Source: Mycolicibacterium sp. lyk4-40-TYG-92 (GTDB taxonomy: Bacteria; Actinomycetota; Actinomycetes; Mycobacteriales; Mycobacteriaceae). From it: a DNA stretch of 64,000 nucleotides. Numbering within the stretch: position 1 is the first letter of the stretch; each line of letters opens with the position of its first letter. A program made the translations under genes and the position numbers. The stretch is taken from NCBI RefSeq assembly GCF_030209435.1, contig NZ_JARVRX010000001.1:620001-684000 (forward strand), read 5' to 3'. This document shows positions 1 to 7,202 of the stretch, one piece after another. The notes beneath the pieces are model-generated. The model worked only from the letters and a program-made list of their open reading frames with translations, did no database searches and was not told the DNA's origin.

Positions 1-627
1 TGGGGCGGCCGCCGACCCCACCTGGGCATGTTCATCAAACCGTTGGTGGCCGCCGGCTACCGGGTCATCGCCTTCGATCTGCCCAGCCACAACGAGTCCG
101 ATCCGGGTGCGCTCAAGCCGGGACGCACCACGGCCATCGAGTGCGCCGACGCCGTCGCGGCCGTCATCCGCGAGCACGGGGCGGCGCACGCGGTCGTCGC
201 CCATTCTCTCGGGGCCAACGCGACCACCATGGCCGCCGCGGTGAACGGCGCGAAGGTGGGCCGGTTGGTGCTGCTCGCGCCGATGGGCGATTACCCGATG
301 TACCTGGACCTGTTCGCCGCGCGGCACAACTTCGGTCCGCGGATTCGCGCCGGCCTGCAGACTCGCCTGGTCCGCCGGATCGGGATGTCGCTGGAAGACA
401 CCAACATGGTCAACCTCGGCGCCCGGGCGGGCCACCCGCCGCTGCTACTGATTCACGACCCCGACGACCCCGACAGTCCGTACTCGTCGAGCGAGAAGCT
501 CGCCGCTTCGTGGCCCGGGTCCGAGCTGCTCACCACCAAGGGACTCGGCAAGCTCGCGCACTACCGCATGCTGCGGCACCGCCCGGCCATCAACGCGGGC
601 ATCGATTTCATCGGCAGCCCGGCCTGA
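1..627 (+). CDS. alpha/beta hydrolase, 5' end outside the window
   Basis: The frame is open from base 1 and reads W-G-G before the first ATG at 28, which resembles the end of an HGWGG-type oxyanion segment, so the real start lies left of the window. In the 208 residues present there is a nucleophile elbow AHSLGA (Ser about 60 codons after base 28), an acid-bearing stretch LLIHDPDDPD and a late His in LAHYRML, a plausible Ser-Asp-His triad of the alpha/beta hydrolase fold. No signal peptide can be judged. The substrate cannot be inferred. The next gene starts 39 bases downstream on the same strand and may be co-transcribed. Confidence 0.85.
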   Translation, partial: WGGRRPHLGMFIKPLVAAGYRVIAFDLPSHNESDPGALKPGRTTAIECADAVAAVIREHGAAHAVVAHSLGANATTMAAAVNGAKVGRLVLLAPMGDYPMYLDLFAARHNFGPRIRAGLQTRLVRRIGMSLEDTNMVNLGARAGHPPLLLIHDPDDPDSPYSSSEKLAASWPGSELLTTKGLGKLAHYRMLRHRPAINAGIDFIGSPA

Positions 628-665
628 TCGATTCGGAACGGCGCTGACGGGTTAACGTCACTGGG

Positions 666-1844
666 GTGGACTCCGCGATGAGCGCGATCGGACATGCCCT
701 GGCCTTGGCCGGTTCGATGACATGGGAGATTCTCTGGGCGCTGATCCTCGGGTTCGCGCTGTCGGCGGTGGTGCAGGCCGTCGTCCGGAAGTCGACGATC
801 GTCCGCCTCCTCGGTGACGACAAGCCGAAAACCCTCGCGGTGGCCGCGGGACTCGGCGCGGCATCGTCGTCGTGTTCGTATGCGGCAGTGGCGTTGGCGC
901 GCTCACTGTTTCGCAAAGGCGCCAACTTCACCGCGGCGATGGCGTTCGAGATCGGCTCGACCAACCTCGTCGTCGAACTCGGCATCATCCTGGCCCTGCT
1001 GATGGGTTGGCAGTTCACCGCGGCGGAATTCGTCGGTGGCCCGATCATGATCGTCGTCCTGGCGGTGCTGTTCCGCTTGTTCGTCCGAAGTCGTCTCATC
1101 GACGAGGCCCGCGTGCAGGCGGATCACGGCATCGCCGGCTCGATGGAAGGCCATGCCGCCATGGACATGTCGGTGCAGGGCGAGGGCTCGTTCGCCAAGC
1201 GCCTGTTCTCCGGACCCGGCCTCACATCGGTCTCGCACGTGTTCGTCATGGAGTGGGCGGCGATCCTGCGGGATCTGGTCCTCGGTCTGCTCATCGCCGG
1301 CGCCATCGGCGCGTGGGTGCCAAATACGTTCTGGGAGAACTTCTTCCTCGCCGACGACCCGACCTGGGCGGCGGTCTGGGGACCGCTCGTCGGGCCGGCC
1401 GTGGCGGTCGTGTCGTTCGTCTGCTCCATCGGGAACGTGCCCCTGGCGGCGGTGCTGTGGAACGGCGGCATCAGCTTCGGCGGTGTCGTGGCGTTCATCT
1501 TCGCCGACCTGCTCATCCTGCCGATCCTCAACATCTACCGGAAGTACTACGGCACCCGGATGATGCTGACGCTGCTGGCCACCTTCTACATCTCGATGGT
1601 CGCGGCGGGCTATCTCGTCGAATTGCTCTTCGGTGCAACGGGTCTCATCCCGACCCAGCGCAATGCCATGGTGATGGAGAGCGGCATCTCGTGGAACTAC
1701 ACCACCTGGCTCAACATCGTCTTCCTACTGTTGGCCGCGGTGCTGGTGATCCGCTTCGTGCGCACCGGCGGCATCCCGATGCTGCGCATGATGGGCGGCT
1801 CACCCGACGCGGGTCATGAGGGCCACCACGAGCACGCGCACTAG
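666..1844 (+). CDS. permease, ArsP/DUF318 (YraQ-like) family
   Basis: A 392-residue multispanning protein with about 8 hydrophobic segments in two blocks, separated by a hydrophilic loop near residues 145-185. Features of the DUF318/ArsP permease family are the Ser/Cys-rich turn AASSSCSYAAVALARSLF in the first half and a matching segment with CSIGNVPLAAVLW in the second. The loop is Met/His-rich and the C terminus ends GHEGHHEHAH, a likely metal-binding tail. Family members export organoarsenicals or act in metal handling; the substrate here is unknown. Start taken as GTG 666; ATG 678 is an alternative and neither has a strong ribosome site. The stop shares the bases CTAG with the convergent next gene. 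Confidence 0.8.
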   Translation: MDSAMSAIGHALALAGSMTWEILWALILGFALSAVVQAVVRKSTIVRLLGDDKPKTLAVAAGLGAASSSCSYAAVALARSLFRKGANFTAAMAFEIGSTNLVVELGIILALLMGWQFTAAEFVGGPIMIVVLAVLFRLFVRSRLIDEARVQADHGIAGSMEGHAAMDMSVQGEGSFAKRLFSGPGLTSVSHVFVMEWAAILRDLVLGLLIAGAIGAWVPNTFWENFFLADDPTWAAVWGPLVGPAVAVVSFVCSIGNVPLAAVLWNGGISFGGVVAFIFADLLILPILNIYRKYYGTRMMLTLLATFYISMVAAGYLVELLFGATGLIPTQRNAMVMESGISWNYTTWLNIVFLLLAAVLVIRFVRTGGIPMLRMMGGSPDAGHEGHHEHAH

Positions 1845-2473
1845 GACAGCCTCAGCGCGAGCCGCGCACGGCCGGGACCGCGCAATTCGTCCAGCGAGTC
1901 GCGGCGTCCGGTCATCGCCATGAGTAGGGCCTCTCCGGTTCCGGTCACCTCGGGTCCGCTGCCGTGCTGCCAGGCGACGTCGGTGGCCCGCAGACGCAAC
2001 CCGCGGATCCGCCTGCCTGCGCCGAGTCTCGGATTGCCCGGGATCGTCGGCAGGATGCGTTCGAGGCGTTCGGCGGGAATGGTGCGCGGGTGGCCGAGCG
2101 CCCGGCGGATGTCCTGGTGATGGACCGTCGCGTCCACCAGCCCGATCATCCCGCCGAATCCGGACGTCAGGCCCTGCGGACGCAGGTGGACCTCGAGGAA
2201 GTCCATCAACTGCGCGGGAGTGCAGGCCGCGAAATCGTGCACGCCGACCTCATTGGCGCGCACGATCCGGCCTCGGGCGAAGCGCTGCAACAGTCCCAGG
2301 ACGCTGAGCTCTTCGTAGCTCACGACATGTGCGACAACGTCTTTCACCGACCACTCGGTGCACAACGTGGGGGCCTGCCAGTCAGCGTCGGACAGTGTCC
2401 GCAGATAGGCGGCGAGGTCGCGACGCTCGTCGTGTGCGAGGTCCATCAGGGAACGCTGCGCCGGCATCGTCAC
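1841..2473 (-). CDS. maleylpyruvate isomerase family mycothiol-dependent enzyme (DinB-like fold)
   Basis: 210 residues. The N-terminal half matches the mycothiol-dependent maleylpyruvate isomerase/DinB four-helix fold: LCTEWSVKDVVAHVVSYEE (residues about 37-55) has the W-x-x-x-D-x-x-x-H pattern and DATVHHQDIRRALG supplies further His, the usual metal-site arrangement. The family covers mycothiol-dependent isomerases and many unassigned enzymes. The GTG start overlaps the stop of the upstream SRPBCC gene (GTGA, 2470-2473), so the two are translationally coupled in one operon with the ArsR gene. The true substrate is unknown. Confidence 0.8.
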   Translation of the reverse strand: MTMPAQRSLMDLAHDERRDLAAYLRTLSDADWQAPTLCTEWSVKDVVAHVVSYEELSVLGLLQRFARGRIVRANEVGVHDFAACTPAQLMDFLEVHLRPQGLTSGFGGMIGLVDATVHHQDIRRALGHPRTIPAERLERILPTIPGNPRLGAGRRIRGLRLRATDVAWQHGSGPEVTGTGEALLMAMTGRRDSLDELRGPGRARLALRLS

Positions 2474-2946
2474 GCCTCTGCGGCGACGATGTCGTGGTAC
2501 CGATTCAGGTACAACGGCCAGCCGGCGTCGCCGTCGACGCCGTCGGCCACCGACCGCCAGCCGGCGCCGTGGCGTTCCAGGTGCCGGTGCTCCAGGTCGA
2601 CGCGGGTGCGCCCGTCGGATTCGGCGGTGAACCGCACTTCGACCTCACTGGTCTTGCCGGGGTCTGATTCCACTTGCCACGTGGGCCCGATGTCCCACGA
2701 GAACAGCACCCGGCTCGGTGGCTCGTAGGCGAGCACGCGCGCCCACCGGCACGTGCTGCCGTCGGCGCCCACGTCGTAGATGTGGCCGCCCACGTGGGTC
2801 TCGAACACCGTCTCCACGATGGGTACCGAGAGAAGGTTGTGGTCGCGGGGCTTGATGGCGTCGAAGCGGCCGACGAACAACGCGAACGCTCTGTCGATCG
2901 GTGCCGCGACGACGACGCTCTTGCGGATCGGTGCCACCTCGGTCAT
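2470..2946 (-). CDS. SRPBCC / AHSA1-like domain protein
   Basis: 158 residues forming a single START/Bet v1-like domain: an N-terminal strand VVAAPIDRAFALFVG, a Gly-rich turn GGHIYDVGADG, LFSWDIGPTW, and a C-terminal helix HGAGWRSVADGVDGDAGW typical of AHSA1-type proteins. Such proteins are usually encoded directly after an ArsR regulator, as here, where the start overlaps the arsR stop (ATGA at 2943-2946). Probable ligand-binding or steroid/lipid-pocket protein; ligand not deducible. Middle gene of a three-gene operon. Confidence 0.82.
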   Translation of the reverse strand: MTEVAPIRKSVVVAAPIDRAFALFVGRFDAIKPRDHNLLSVPIVETVFETHVGGHIYDVGADGSTCRWARVLAYEPPSRVLFSWDIGPTWQVESDPGKTSEVEVRFTAESDGRTRVDLEHRHLERHGAGWRSVADGVDGDAGWPLYLNRYHDIVAAEA

Positions 2947-3263
2947 GACTGCTTCCCTTCTTCGTCGGCGATCTGTTTGAAGGCCGTCAATGCCTGGTCC
3001 CAGAACCCGTCCAGCTCGGCCCGCAGGGCTTCGACCCCGCGGGGATCGACCTGGTAGAGGCGTCGGGTGCCCACCTGTCGGTCGGTGACCAGTCCGGCAC
3101 AGCGCAGCACCTTGAGGTGCTGGGACACCGCCGGTCGACTGACGGGCAGCCCTTCGGCCAGTTCGCCGACCGCGAGGGGCCCGGCGGCCAATCGCTTGAA
3201 GATCGTCCGCCGGGTGCGGTCGGCGAGAGCGCCCCAGGGGTCAGCAGTTTCGTAAGTGGTCAC
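2943..3263 (-). CDS. ArsR/SmtB family transcriptional regulator
   Basis: 106 residues from a GTG start at 3263. A compact winged helix-turn-helix: WGALADRTRRTIFKRLAAGP, then GELAEGLPVSRPAVSQHLKV as recognition region and a wing GTRRLYQVD. No metal-binding Cys pair of the ArsR metal sensors is evident (a single Cys in LRCAGL), so this belongs to the group that pairs with AHSA1/SRPBCC proteins. The frame stays open upstream to 3401, but that would run through the operator-like repeats at 3251-3284 and into arr, so the internal GTG is preferred. Likely autoregulator of the operon 2943-1841. Confidence 0.85.
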   Translation of the reverse strand: MTTYETADPWGALADRTRRTIFKRLAAGPLAVGELAEGLPVSRPAVSQHLKVLRCAGLVTDRQVGTRRLYQVDPRGVEALRAELDGFWDQALTAFKQIADEEGKQS

Positions 3264-3284
3264 TAACGGTAAGTTTAGACTTAC
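3251..3284. promoter_or_regulatory. tandem inverted repeats, candidate ArsR operator
   Basis: Two adjacent dyads cover the arsR start: CGTAAGTG-GT-CACTAACG (3251-3268, one mismatch) overlapping the GTG codon, and GTAAGT-TTAG-ACTTAC (3269-3284, perfect 6-bp arms). All arms share the core GTAAGT or its one-base variant. Position and spacing fit an autoregulatory operator bound by two ArsR dimers; binding is inferred. Confidence 0.65.
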
Positions 3285-3310
3285 GGATTTCCGATGGGAA
3301 GGGCCCGCTA

Positions 3311-3739
3311 TCAGTCGTAGATGACGGCGAGGCCGCGCCGTTGGAGGTCGGCCAGCCCGTCGCACATCGCCTGAATCTGCTCGGGTGAATGCCCGACCCA
3401 ATCGGTGAGCTCCCCGACGACACGCACCGGCTCCCGGGTCCGGTAGGAGTGAGTCGGGTTGCCCGGCAGCTTCTTGTCCGTCACGTTGGGGTCGTCCTCC
3501 ACCTCGCCGAGCGGCTCGACGATGTAGATGCGGCCCCGGCCGTCACCGGCCGCGAGTTCGGCTCCCCATGCCGCGGCGTCCAGCGTCCGCGTGACGTAGA
3601 CGTGGTTCGAGACCCGGCCCTCTTCGTAGTTCGACGCGCGTCCGGGCACCAGCAGATCCCCGATCGCGAGATCGGCCTTGGTGCCGTGCAGCAGTGCGCC
3701 CGACTCGTGCGGTTCGAAAGGTTTCGGTGTGTTGGTCAT
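3311..3739 (-). CDS. arr: rifampin ADP-ribosyltransferase Arr
   Basis: 142 residues, the usual Arr length, and very close to the M. smegmatis protein along its whole length (MTNTPKPFEPHESGALLHGT at the N terminus, RGLAVIYD at the C terminus). Arr transfers ADP-ribose from NAD+ to the C23 hydroxyl of rifampicin, inactivating it. The His-Tyr-Asp active-site set is intact: H18 (LHGTK), Y48 (NHVYVT) and D83 (EDDPNVTDKKLPGN), numbered one lower than the published His19/Tyr49/Asp84. Start ATG 3739 has GGGGAAG just upstream; the longer open frame is not needed. The gene sits between cynR and the ArsR operon on the same strand. Confidence 0.96.
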   Translation of the reverse strand: MTNTPKPFEPHESGALLHGTKADLAIGDLLVPGRASNYEEGRVSNHVYVTRTLDAAAWGAELAAGDGRGRIYIVEPLGEVEDDPNVTDKKLPGNPTHSYRTREPVRVVGELTDWVGHSPEQIQAMCDGLADLQRRGLAVIYD

Positions 3740-3909
3740 GACTTCCCCATTCGTCTCATCACCAGGTCCGGACGATTGTGCGGCACCACCGGGGTCTTGC
3801 GGCAAGCCCCGGTATCTGCCATAAATTGAGAGTGGGAGGAACGCCCACGGCGACGTTCCCCGGTACGGTCGGCACGCGAATCTCGTTGCGCGACACGGCT
3901 TTCTGAAGA

Positions 3910-4818
3910 TCACCCGGGCGGCGCGTAGCCGCGAGCCGCGACGAGTTCCTGGGTGAGCTGCACGAACGCGCAGGCCGCGGCGCTGTGAAAGCCGCCGGCG
4001 CGGCGCAGGAGAGCGACGGTTCGGGTCGGTATGGGCGGGTCAAGCGGCACCGGCGTCAAGTGCGGATGGTCGTGGGTGACGGCGTCCGGCAGGACCGTCG
4101 CGAGCGCTGTGCGCTGCACGATCTCGGTAAGGGCCTGGACGGAGTTGGCTTCGACGATGATCCGCGGATCCACATGGTGCGCGGCGAAATAGGTGTCGAC
4201 GTGGGTCCGGGTGAGGAAGTCACTGGTGAGCAGCGCCAGCTGGACGTCTTCCAGCGCACGGACGGGCAGGGGGTCCGCCAGGTTCCGGGCCCGGGGGTCG
4301 CTGGTCACGAGCCCGAGGTGCTCGGTGAACAGGGCGACGAAGTCGATGCCGGCGACGGGGGCGCCGACGAACGCGACGCCGACGTCGAGGTCGTCGGCGA
4401 GAAGGCCCGCTTCGATGCTGTCCTGGGACGTCTCCACCACGGTCAGACTGATCCCGGGATGGCGGGCGTGCAGTTCGGCGGTGAGCGGGCCGATCAGATA
4501 GGTGATGAACGTCGGGGTGATGCCCAGACGCAGGTGCCCGCGGGAAAGGTCTTGGACGTCCTCGATGGCACGTTCGGCGGCGGCCAGTTCGCGAAGTGCG
4601 CCGCGGGCACGCTCCGCGAACGCGGCGCCGGCATCCGTCAGCCGCACGGCACGCCCGCCCCGGTCGAGCAACTGGACGCCGAGCGCTGTTTCCAGCTGTT
4701 TGATCTGCTGGGACAGCGTGGGTTGCGACACATATAGCTCTTCGGCGGCGCGGGAAAAGTTGCCGTGTTCGGCGACGGCGAGGAGATACCGCAGGTGACG
4801 GAGCTCGAGTCCAGCCAT
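3910..4818 (-). CDS. cynR: LysR family regulator, probable CynR
   Basis: 302 residues. Residues 1-60 form the LysR helix-turn-helix (LRHLRYLLAVAEHGNFSRAA followed by LYVSQPTLSQQIKQLE), and the rest is a periplasmic-binding-protein-like effector domain (GHLRLGITPTFITYLIGPL, DDLDVGVAFVGAP). The gene diverges from a small exported protein and cyanase, the classic cynR-cynS arrangement, so it most likely activates cyanate detoxification. A T-N11-A dyad lies 10 bp upstream of its start. CynR is assigned by context plus family, not by a diagnostic residue. Confidence 0.85.
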   Translation of the reverse strand: MAGLELRHLRYLLAVAEHGNFSRAAEELYVSQPTLSQQIKQLETALGVQLLDRGGRAVRLTDAGAAFAERARGALRELAAAERAIEDVQDLSRGHLRLGITPTFITYLIGPLTAELHARHPGISLTVVETSQDSIEAGLLADDLDVGVAFVGAPVAGIDFVALFTEHLGLVTSDPRARNLADPLPVRALEDVQLALLTSDFLTRTHVDTYFAAHHVDPRIIVEANSVQALTEIVQRTALATVLPDAVTHDHPHLTPVPLDPPIPTRTVALLRRAGGFHSAAACAFVQLTQELVAARGYAPPG

Positions 4819-4828
4819 GACCTCAAAT

Positions 4829-4843
4829 ATAGATGTTGTCTAT
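4829..4843. promoter_or_regulatory. LysR-type T-N11-A box in the cynR/cynS divergent region
   Basis: ATAGA-N5-TCTAT is a perfect 5-bp dyad containing T-N11-A (T4830 to A4842), the LysR-type recognition pattern, located between the divergent starts at 4818 and 4921. A weaker partner CTAT-N8-ATAG lies at 4862-4877, consistent with the activation half of a LysR-regulated promoter. Both are pattern matches only. Confidence 0.7.
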
Positions 4844-4920
4844 GGGTGATGCGAAAAACAGCTATTGGACGTTATAGGTGCTGTTCGTACATGGTGAGTG
4901 CAGCAAGAAAGGACACCATC

Positions 4921-5148
4921 ATGAAGAAGAACAAACTCGTCGCCGTGACCACCGGAATGGCAGCCGGCGCGCTCGCCGCACTCGGGATCGGACTGGCCGC
5001 CCCGGCGACGGCCGACACCGGCGGATCCGTGGCGCTGCCCGGGCCGGCTCCGGTCTATGCGCAGGACACGTTCCTCGGTGGCGCCAACCCGTACGTGCCC
5101 TTCGGGACCAGCCCGATGGTGCCGTACGGCACTTGGGCGCAGCATTGA
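4921..5148 (+). CDS. small exported protein in the cyanase operon, unknown function
   Basis: 75 residues from ATG 4921, preceded by AAAGGAC at a good distance. Residues 1-31 are a typical Sec signal peptide (MKKNKL, then an Ala/Gly/Leu core, cleavage after ATA-D). The mature peptide is about 43 residues, rich in Pro, Gly and Tyr, with no Cys. I recognise no family. It lies 54 bases before cynS in the same direction, where enteric operons place carbonic anhydrase cynT, so it may be co-expressed with cyanase under CynR. Function unknown. Confidence 0.75.
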   Translation: MKKNKLVAVTTGMAAGALAALGIGLAAPATADTGGSVALPGPAPVYAQDTFLGGANPYVPFGTSPMVPYGTWAQH

Positions 5149-5202
5149 TCCGCACAGCGATCCACTCCCAATCATCGACCGCCCCCTGAAAGGAACCTCA
5201 TC

Positions 5203-5673
5203 ATGATCCACGCCCAGTTCGACCCGACCGCTCGTCAGCTCCTCGCCGCTGCGGCCGTCGAAGCCAAGACCCGCAAGGACCTGTCCTGGCAGCAGATCGC
5301 CGACGCCGCCGGCCTGTCGGTGGCCTTCACAACGGCCGCCGTTCTCGGCCAGCACGCGCTTCCGGCGGAGTCGGCCGAAGCCGTCGGTAGCCTGCTGGGA
5401 CTGGACGACGACGCGGTGCGGTTGCTGCAGACCATCCCGACCCGTGGATCGATCCCGGGTGGCGTGCCCACCGACCCGACCATCTACCGCTTCTACGAGA
5501 TGTTGCAGGTCTACGGCACCACACTCAAGGCGCTGGTCCACGAGCAGTTCGGTGACGGCATCATCTCCGCCATCAACTTCCGGCTGGATGTGAAGAAGGT
5601 TGCTGATCCCGACGGTGGCGAACGCGCTGTCATCACACTGGACGGCAAGTACCTGCCGACTGTGCCGTTCTGA
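5203..5673 (+). CDS. cynS: cyanate hydratase (cyanase)
   Basis: 156 residues, matching E. coli cyanase in length and numbering. It converts cyanate plus bicarbonate to carbamate and CO2, releasing ammonia; cytosolic decamer in characterised homologues. The catalytic triad is in register: R96 and E99 in YRFYEML and S122 in GIISAINF. The N-terminal helical domain (residues 1-80) resembles a DNA-binding fold, as in all cyanases. GAAAGGAAC precedes the ATG. Expected regulation: CynR and cyanate, from the divergent gene. Confidence 0.96.
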   Translation: MIHAQFDPTARQLLAAAAVEAKTRKDLSWQQIADAAGLSVAFTTAAVLGQHALPAESAEAVGSLLGLDDDAVRLLQTIPTRGSIPGGVPTDPTIYRFYEMLQVYGTTLKALVHEQFGDGIISAINFRLDVKKVADPDGGERAVITLDGKYLPTVPF

Positions 5674-5794
5674 TTTCTGGCGCCGACTGCCCTAATATGG
5701 TTACTGGTGCCAATGAAATTTTCGCAATAGCAAATTCTCGTGGCAAACTGGACTGAGGCCGCCGACAAGGCGGCATCGAGAGGATGGATGCAGC

Positions 5795-6844
5795 GTGGCG
5801 ACGCACCTGCGCATGGCGGCGGTGACCTGGCTGGTTGCCGCGCCGATCATCGGCGCCGGTATGGCGAGCGCTGCACCGATCGATGTGCCGCTTTCGCCTG
5901 GTGTTTCTGGTGATGCAGGTGGGGACGGCTCGGGTACGTCGCATCCGGGGTTGTCCTCCATCGGGGATCTGCGCAAGGCGCTCGGCGGGCTGACGACCAC
6001 CGCGACCACCGTCGGAACCGGTGCCCTCACCGGTTTCGGCGTGACGCAGTCGCCCGGCCAGCAACTGACGCCGAAGTTCGGCGACGGCCGCAACGGCTCC
6101 AACGTCTCGTCTGCGACGTCGTCCTCGACTGCGTCGTCCGGCCTGCCCTCGGGTGTCGTCAACACCACCCAGAGCGCGCCTGTCAGCGAACCCGAGTCCG
6201 TTGCCGCAACGCCTGCCGCCGTGCCCTCGGTCCAGTCGGTGTCCGCCCCGTTCGTCGCGGCGACCGCCGCGGCCGGTCAGGCAGCCCTCGTCGTGGCGGA
6301 TGCGCCGCTGGCGCCGGTGACCGCGCTGACGGGGCCGTTGCCCGCGGCAGTGGGTGATCCGATCCGAAGCGTGGCCGCGTTGCCCGGATTTGCTGTCGCG
6401 CAGGCGTCGTCGGTCGTCGACGGGTGGGCCTCCGCGGTGGCCGAGCTGTCGTCCGCGGCCGGCACGCCCTCCGGAGTGCCACGCGTCGTGTCCGTCGGCC
6501 GGGACCTCCCGGCCCGCGTCCAGGCCCCGGCATCCGGTGGGGCGCAGACGGATTCACGTTTCGCCGGCCACACCGGCGTCACCGGGGACCTGCCGGAACG
6601 GGGACCCGAACCGGCTGACAAGGTCTTCGCGGCCGACAACGCCATCGTCGCGGCAGCGCCGTACCGGGCCGGGTACTCCGACGACCTCCGCGCGGCGGGC
6701 CTCAGTGAGGTCGCCGCCGTCGCGGTTCCGGGTTTCACCGGCCTGTTGGTGCTGACCGGCGCCGGTGGGCTGATCGGCTTCCGGCAAGCCCGCGCCGGAC
6801 GCGCGATGCACGGCGGCACCCTCAGGCGATTCGCGGCGCAGTAG
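5795..6844 (+). CDS. exported, C-terminally membrane-anchored Ala/Ser/Val-rich protein
   Basis: 349 residues from GTG 5795 (AGGATGG upstream). A signal peptide covers residues 1-27 (hydrophobic core, cleavage after ASA-AP). A long low-complexity region rich in Ala, Ser, Val, Thr and Pro follows. A single hydrophobic segment near the C terminus (VPGFTGLLVLTGAGGLIGF) and a basic tail RQARAGRAMHGGTLRR look like a membrane anchor with stop-transfer. No enzymatic motif is seen. It resembles mycobacterial cell-envelope proteins of unknown role. TAATAT at 5693-5698 could be a -10 element but lacks a clear -35. Confidence 0.7.
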   Translation: MATHLRMAAVTWLVAAPIIGAGMASAAPIDVPLSPGVSGDAGGDGSGTSHPGLSSIGDLRKALGGLTTTATTVGTGALTGFGVTQSPGQQLTPKFGDGRNGSNVSSATSSSTASSGLPSGVVNTTQSAPVSEPESVAATPAAVPSVQSVSAPFVAATAAAGQAALVVADAPLAPVTALTGPLPAAVGDPIRSVAALPGFAVAQASSVVDGWASAVAELSSAAGTPSGVPRVVSVGRDLPARVQAPASGGAQTDSRFAGHTGVTGDLPERGPEPADKVFAADNAIVAAAPYRAGYSDDLRAAGLSEVAAVAVPGFTGLLVLTGAGGLIGFRQARAGRAMHGGTLRRFAAQ

Positions 6845-7202
6845 CCCGCGGTCCGGCACTGAATTCACGACGCGGAGTCCACTTCGTGTCGTGAATTGCG
6901 TTGTGCTGGAACATATTCAGCTGTGAGGGCGGCTGGGGTACCGAAACTTGTTGGCGGGCACTATGTTTGACCGAAATTGCAGGTCAGCGCGTCGCCGTCC
7001 GGTGGCGGTGAATTCGCCGGAAATCGACGCCTATCACACAATCGCGGGCGTTTGCCAGCCGACACGCCGAAGCGGCGCCGTGGCGAAATCGAGACGAGCC
7101 TGATCCGACGTGCAAAGAGCCCGGCCGACCGCTTACCCTGATGCAGTACCTCGAGTACACCCATCCGACAATCCCTGGCCGACGCCGAACTTTGGAGCTG
7201 TG
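6845..7202. other. 358-bp intergenic region with a terminator-like inverted repeat
   Basis: No convincing gene lies between the exported protein and the L,D-transpeptidase. Close to the upstream stop there is a perfect 10-bp inverted repeat, AATTCACGAC (6862-6871) and GTCGTGAATT (6888-6897), with a 16-base spacer and no T tract, possibly a terminator. The rest holds no recognisable promoter; GGAG at 7194-7197 is the ribosome site of the next gene. Confidence 0.6.
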
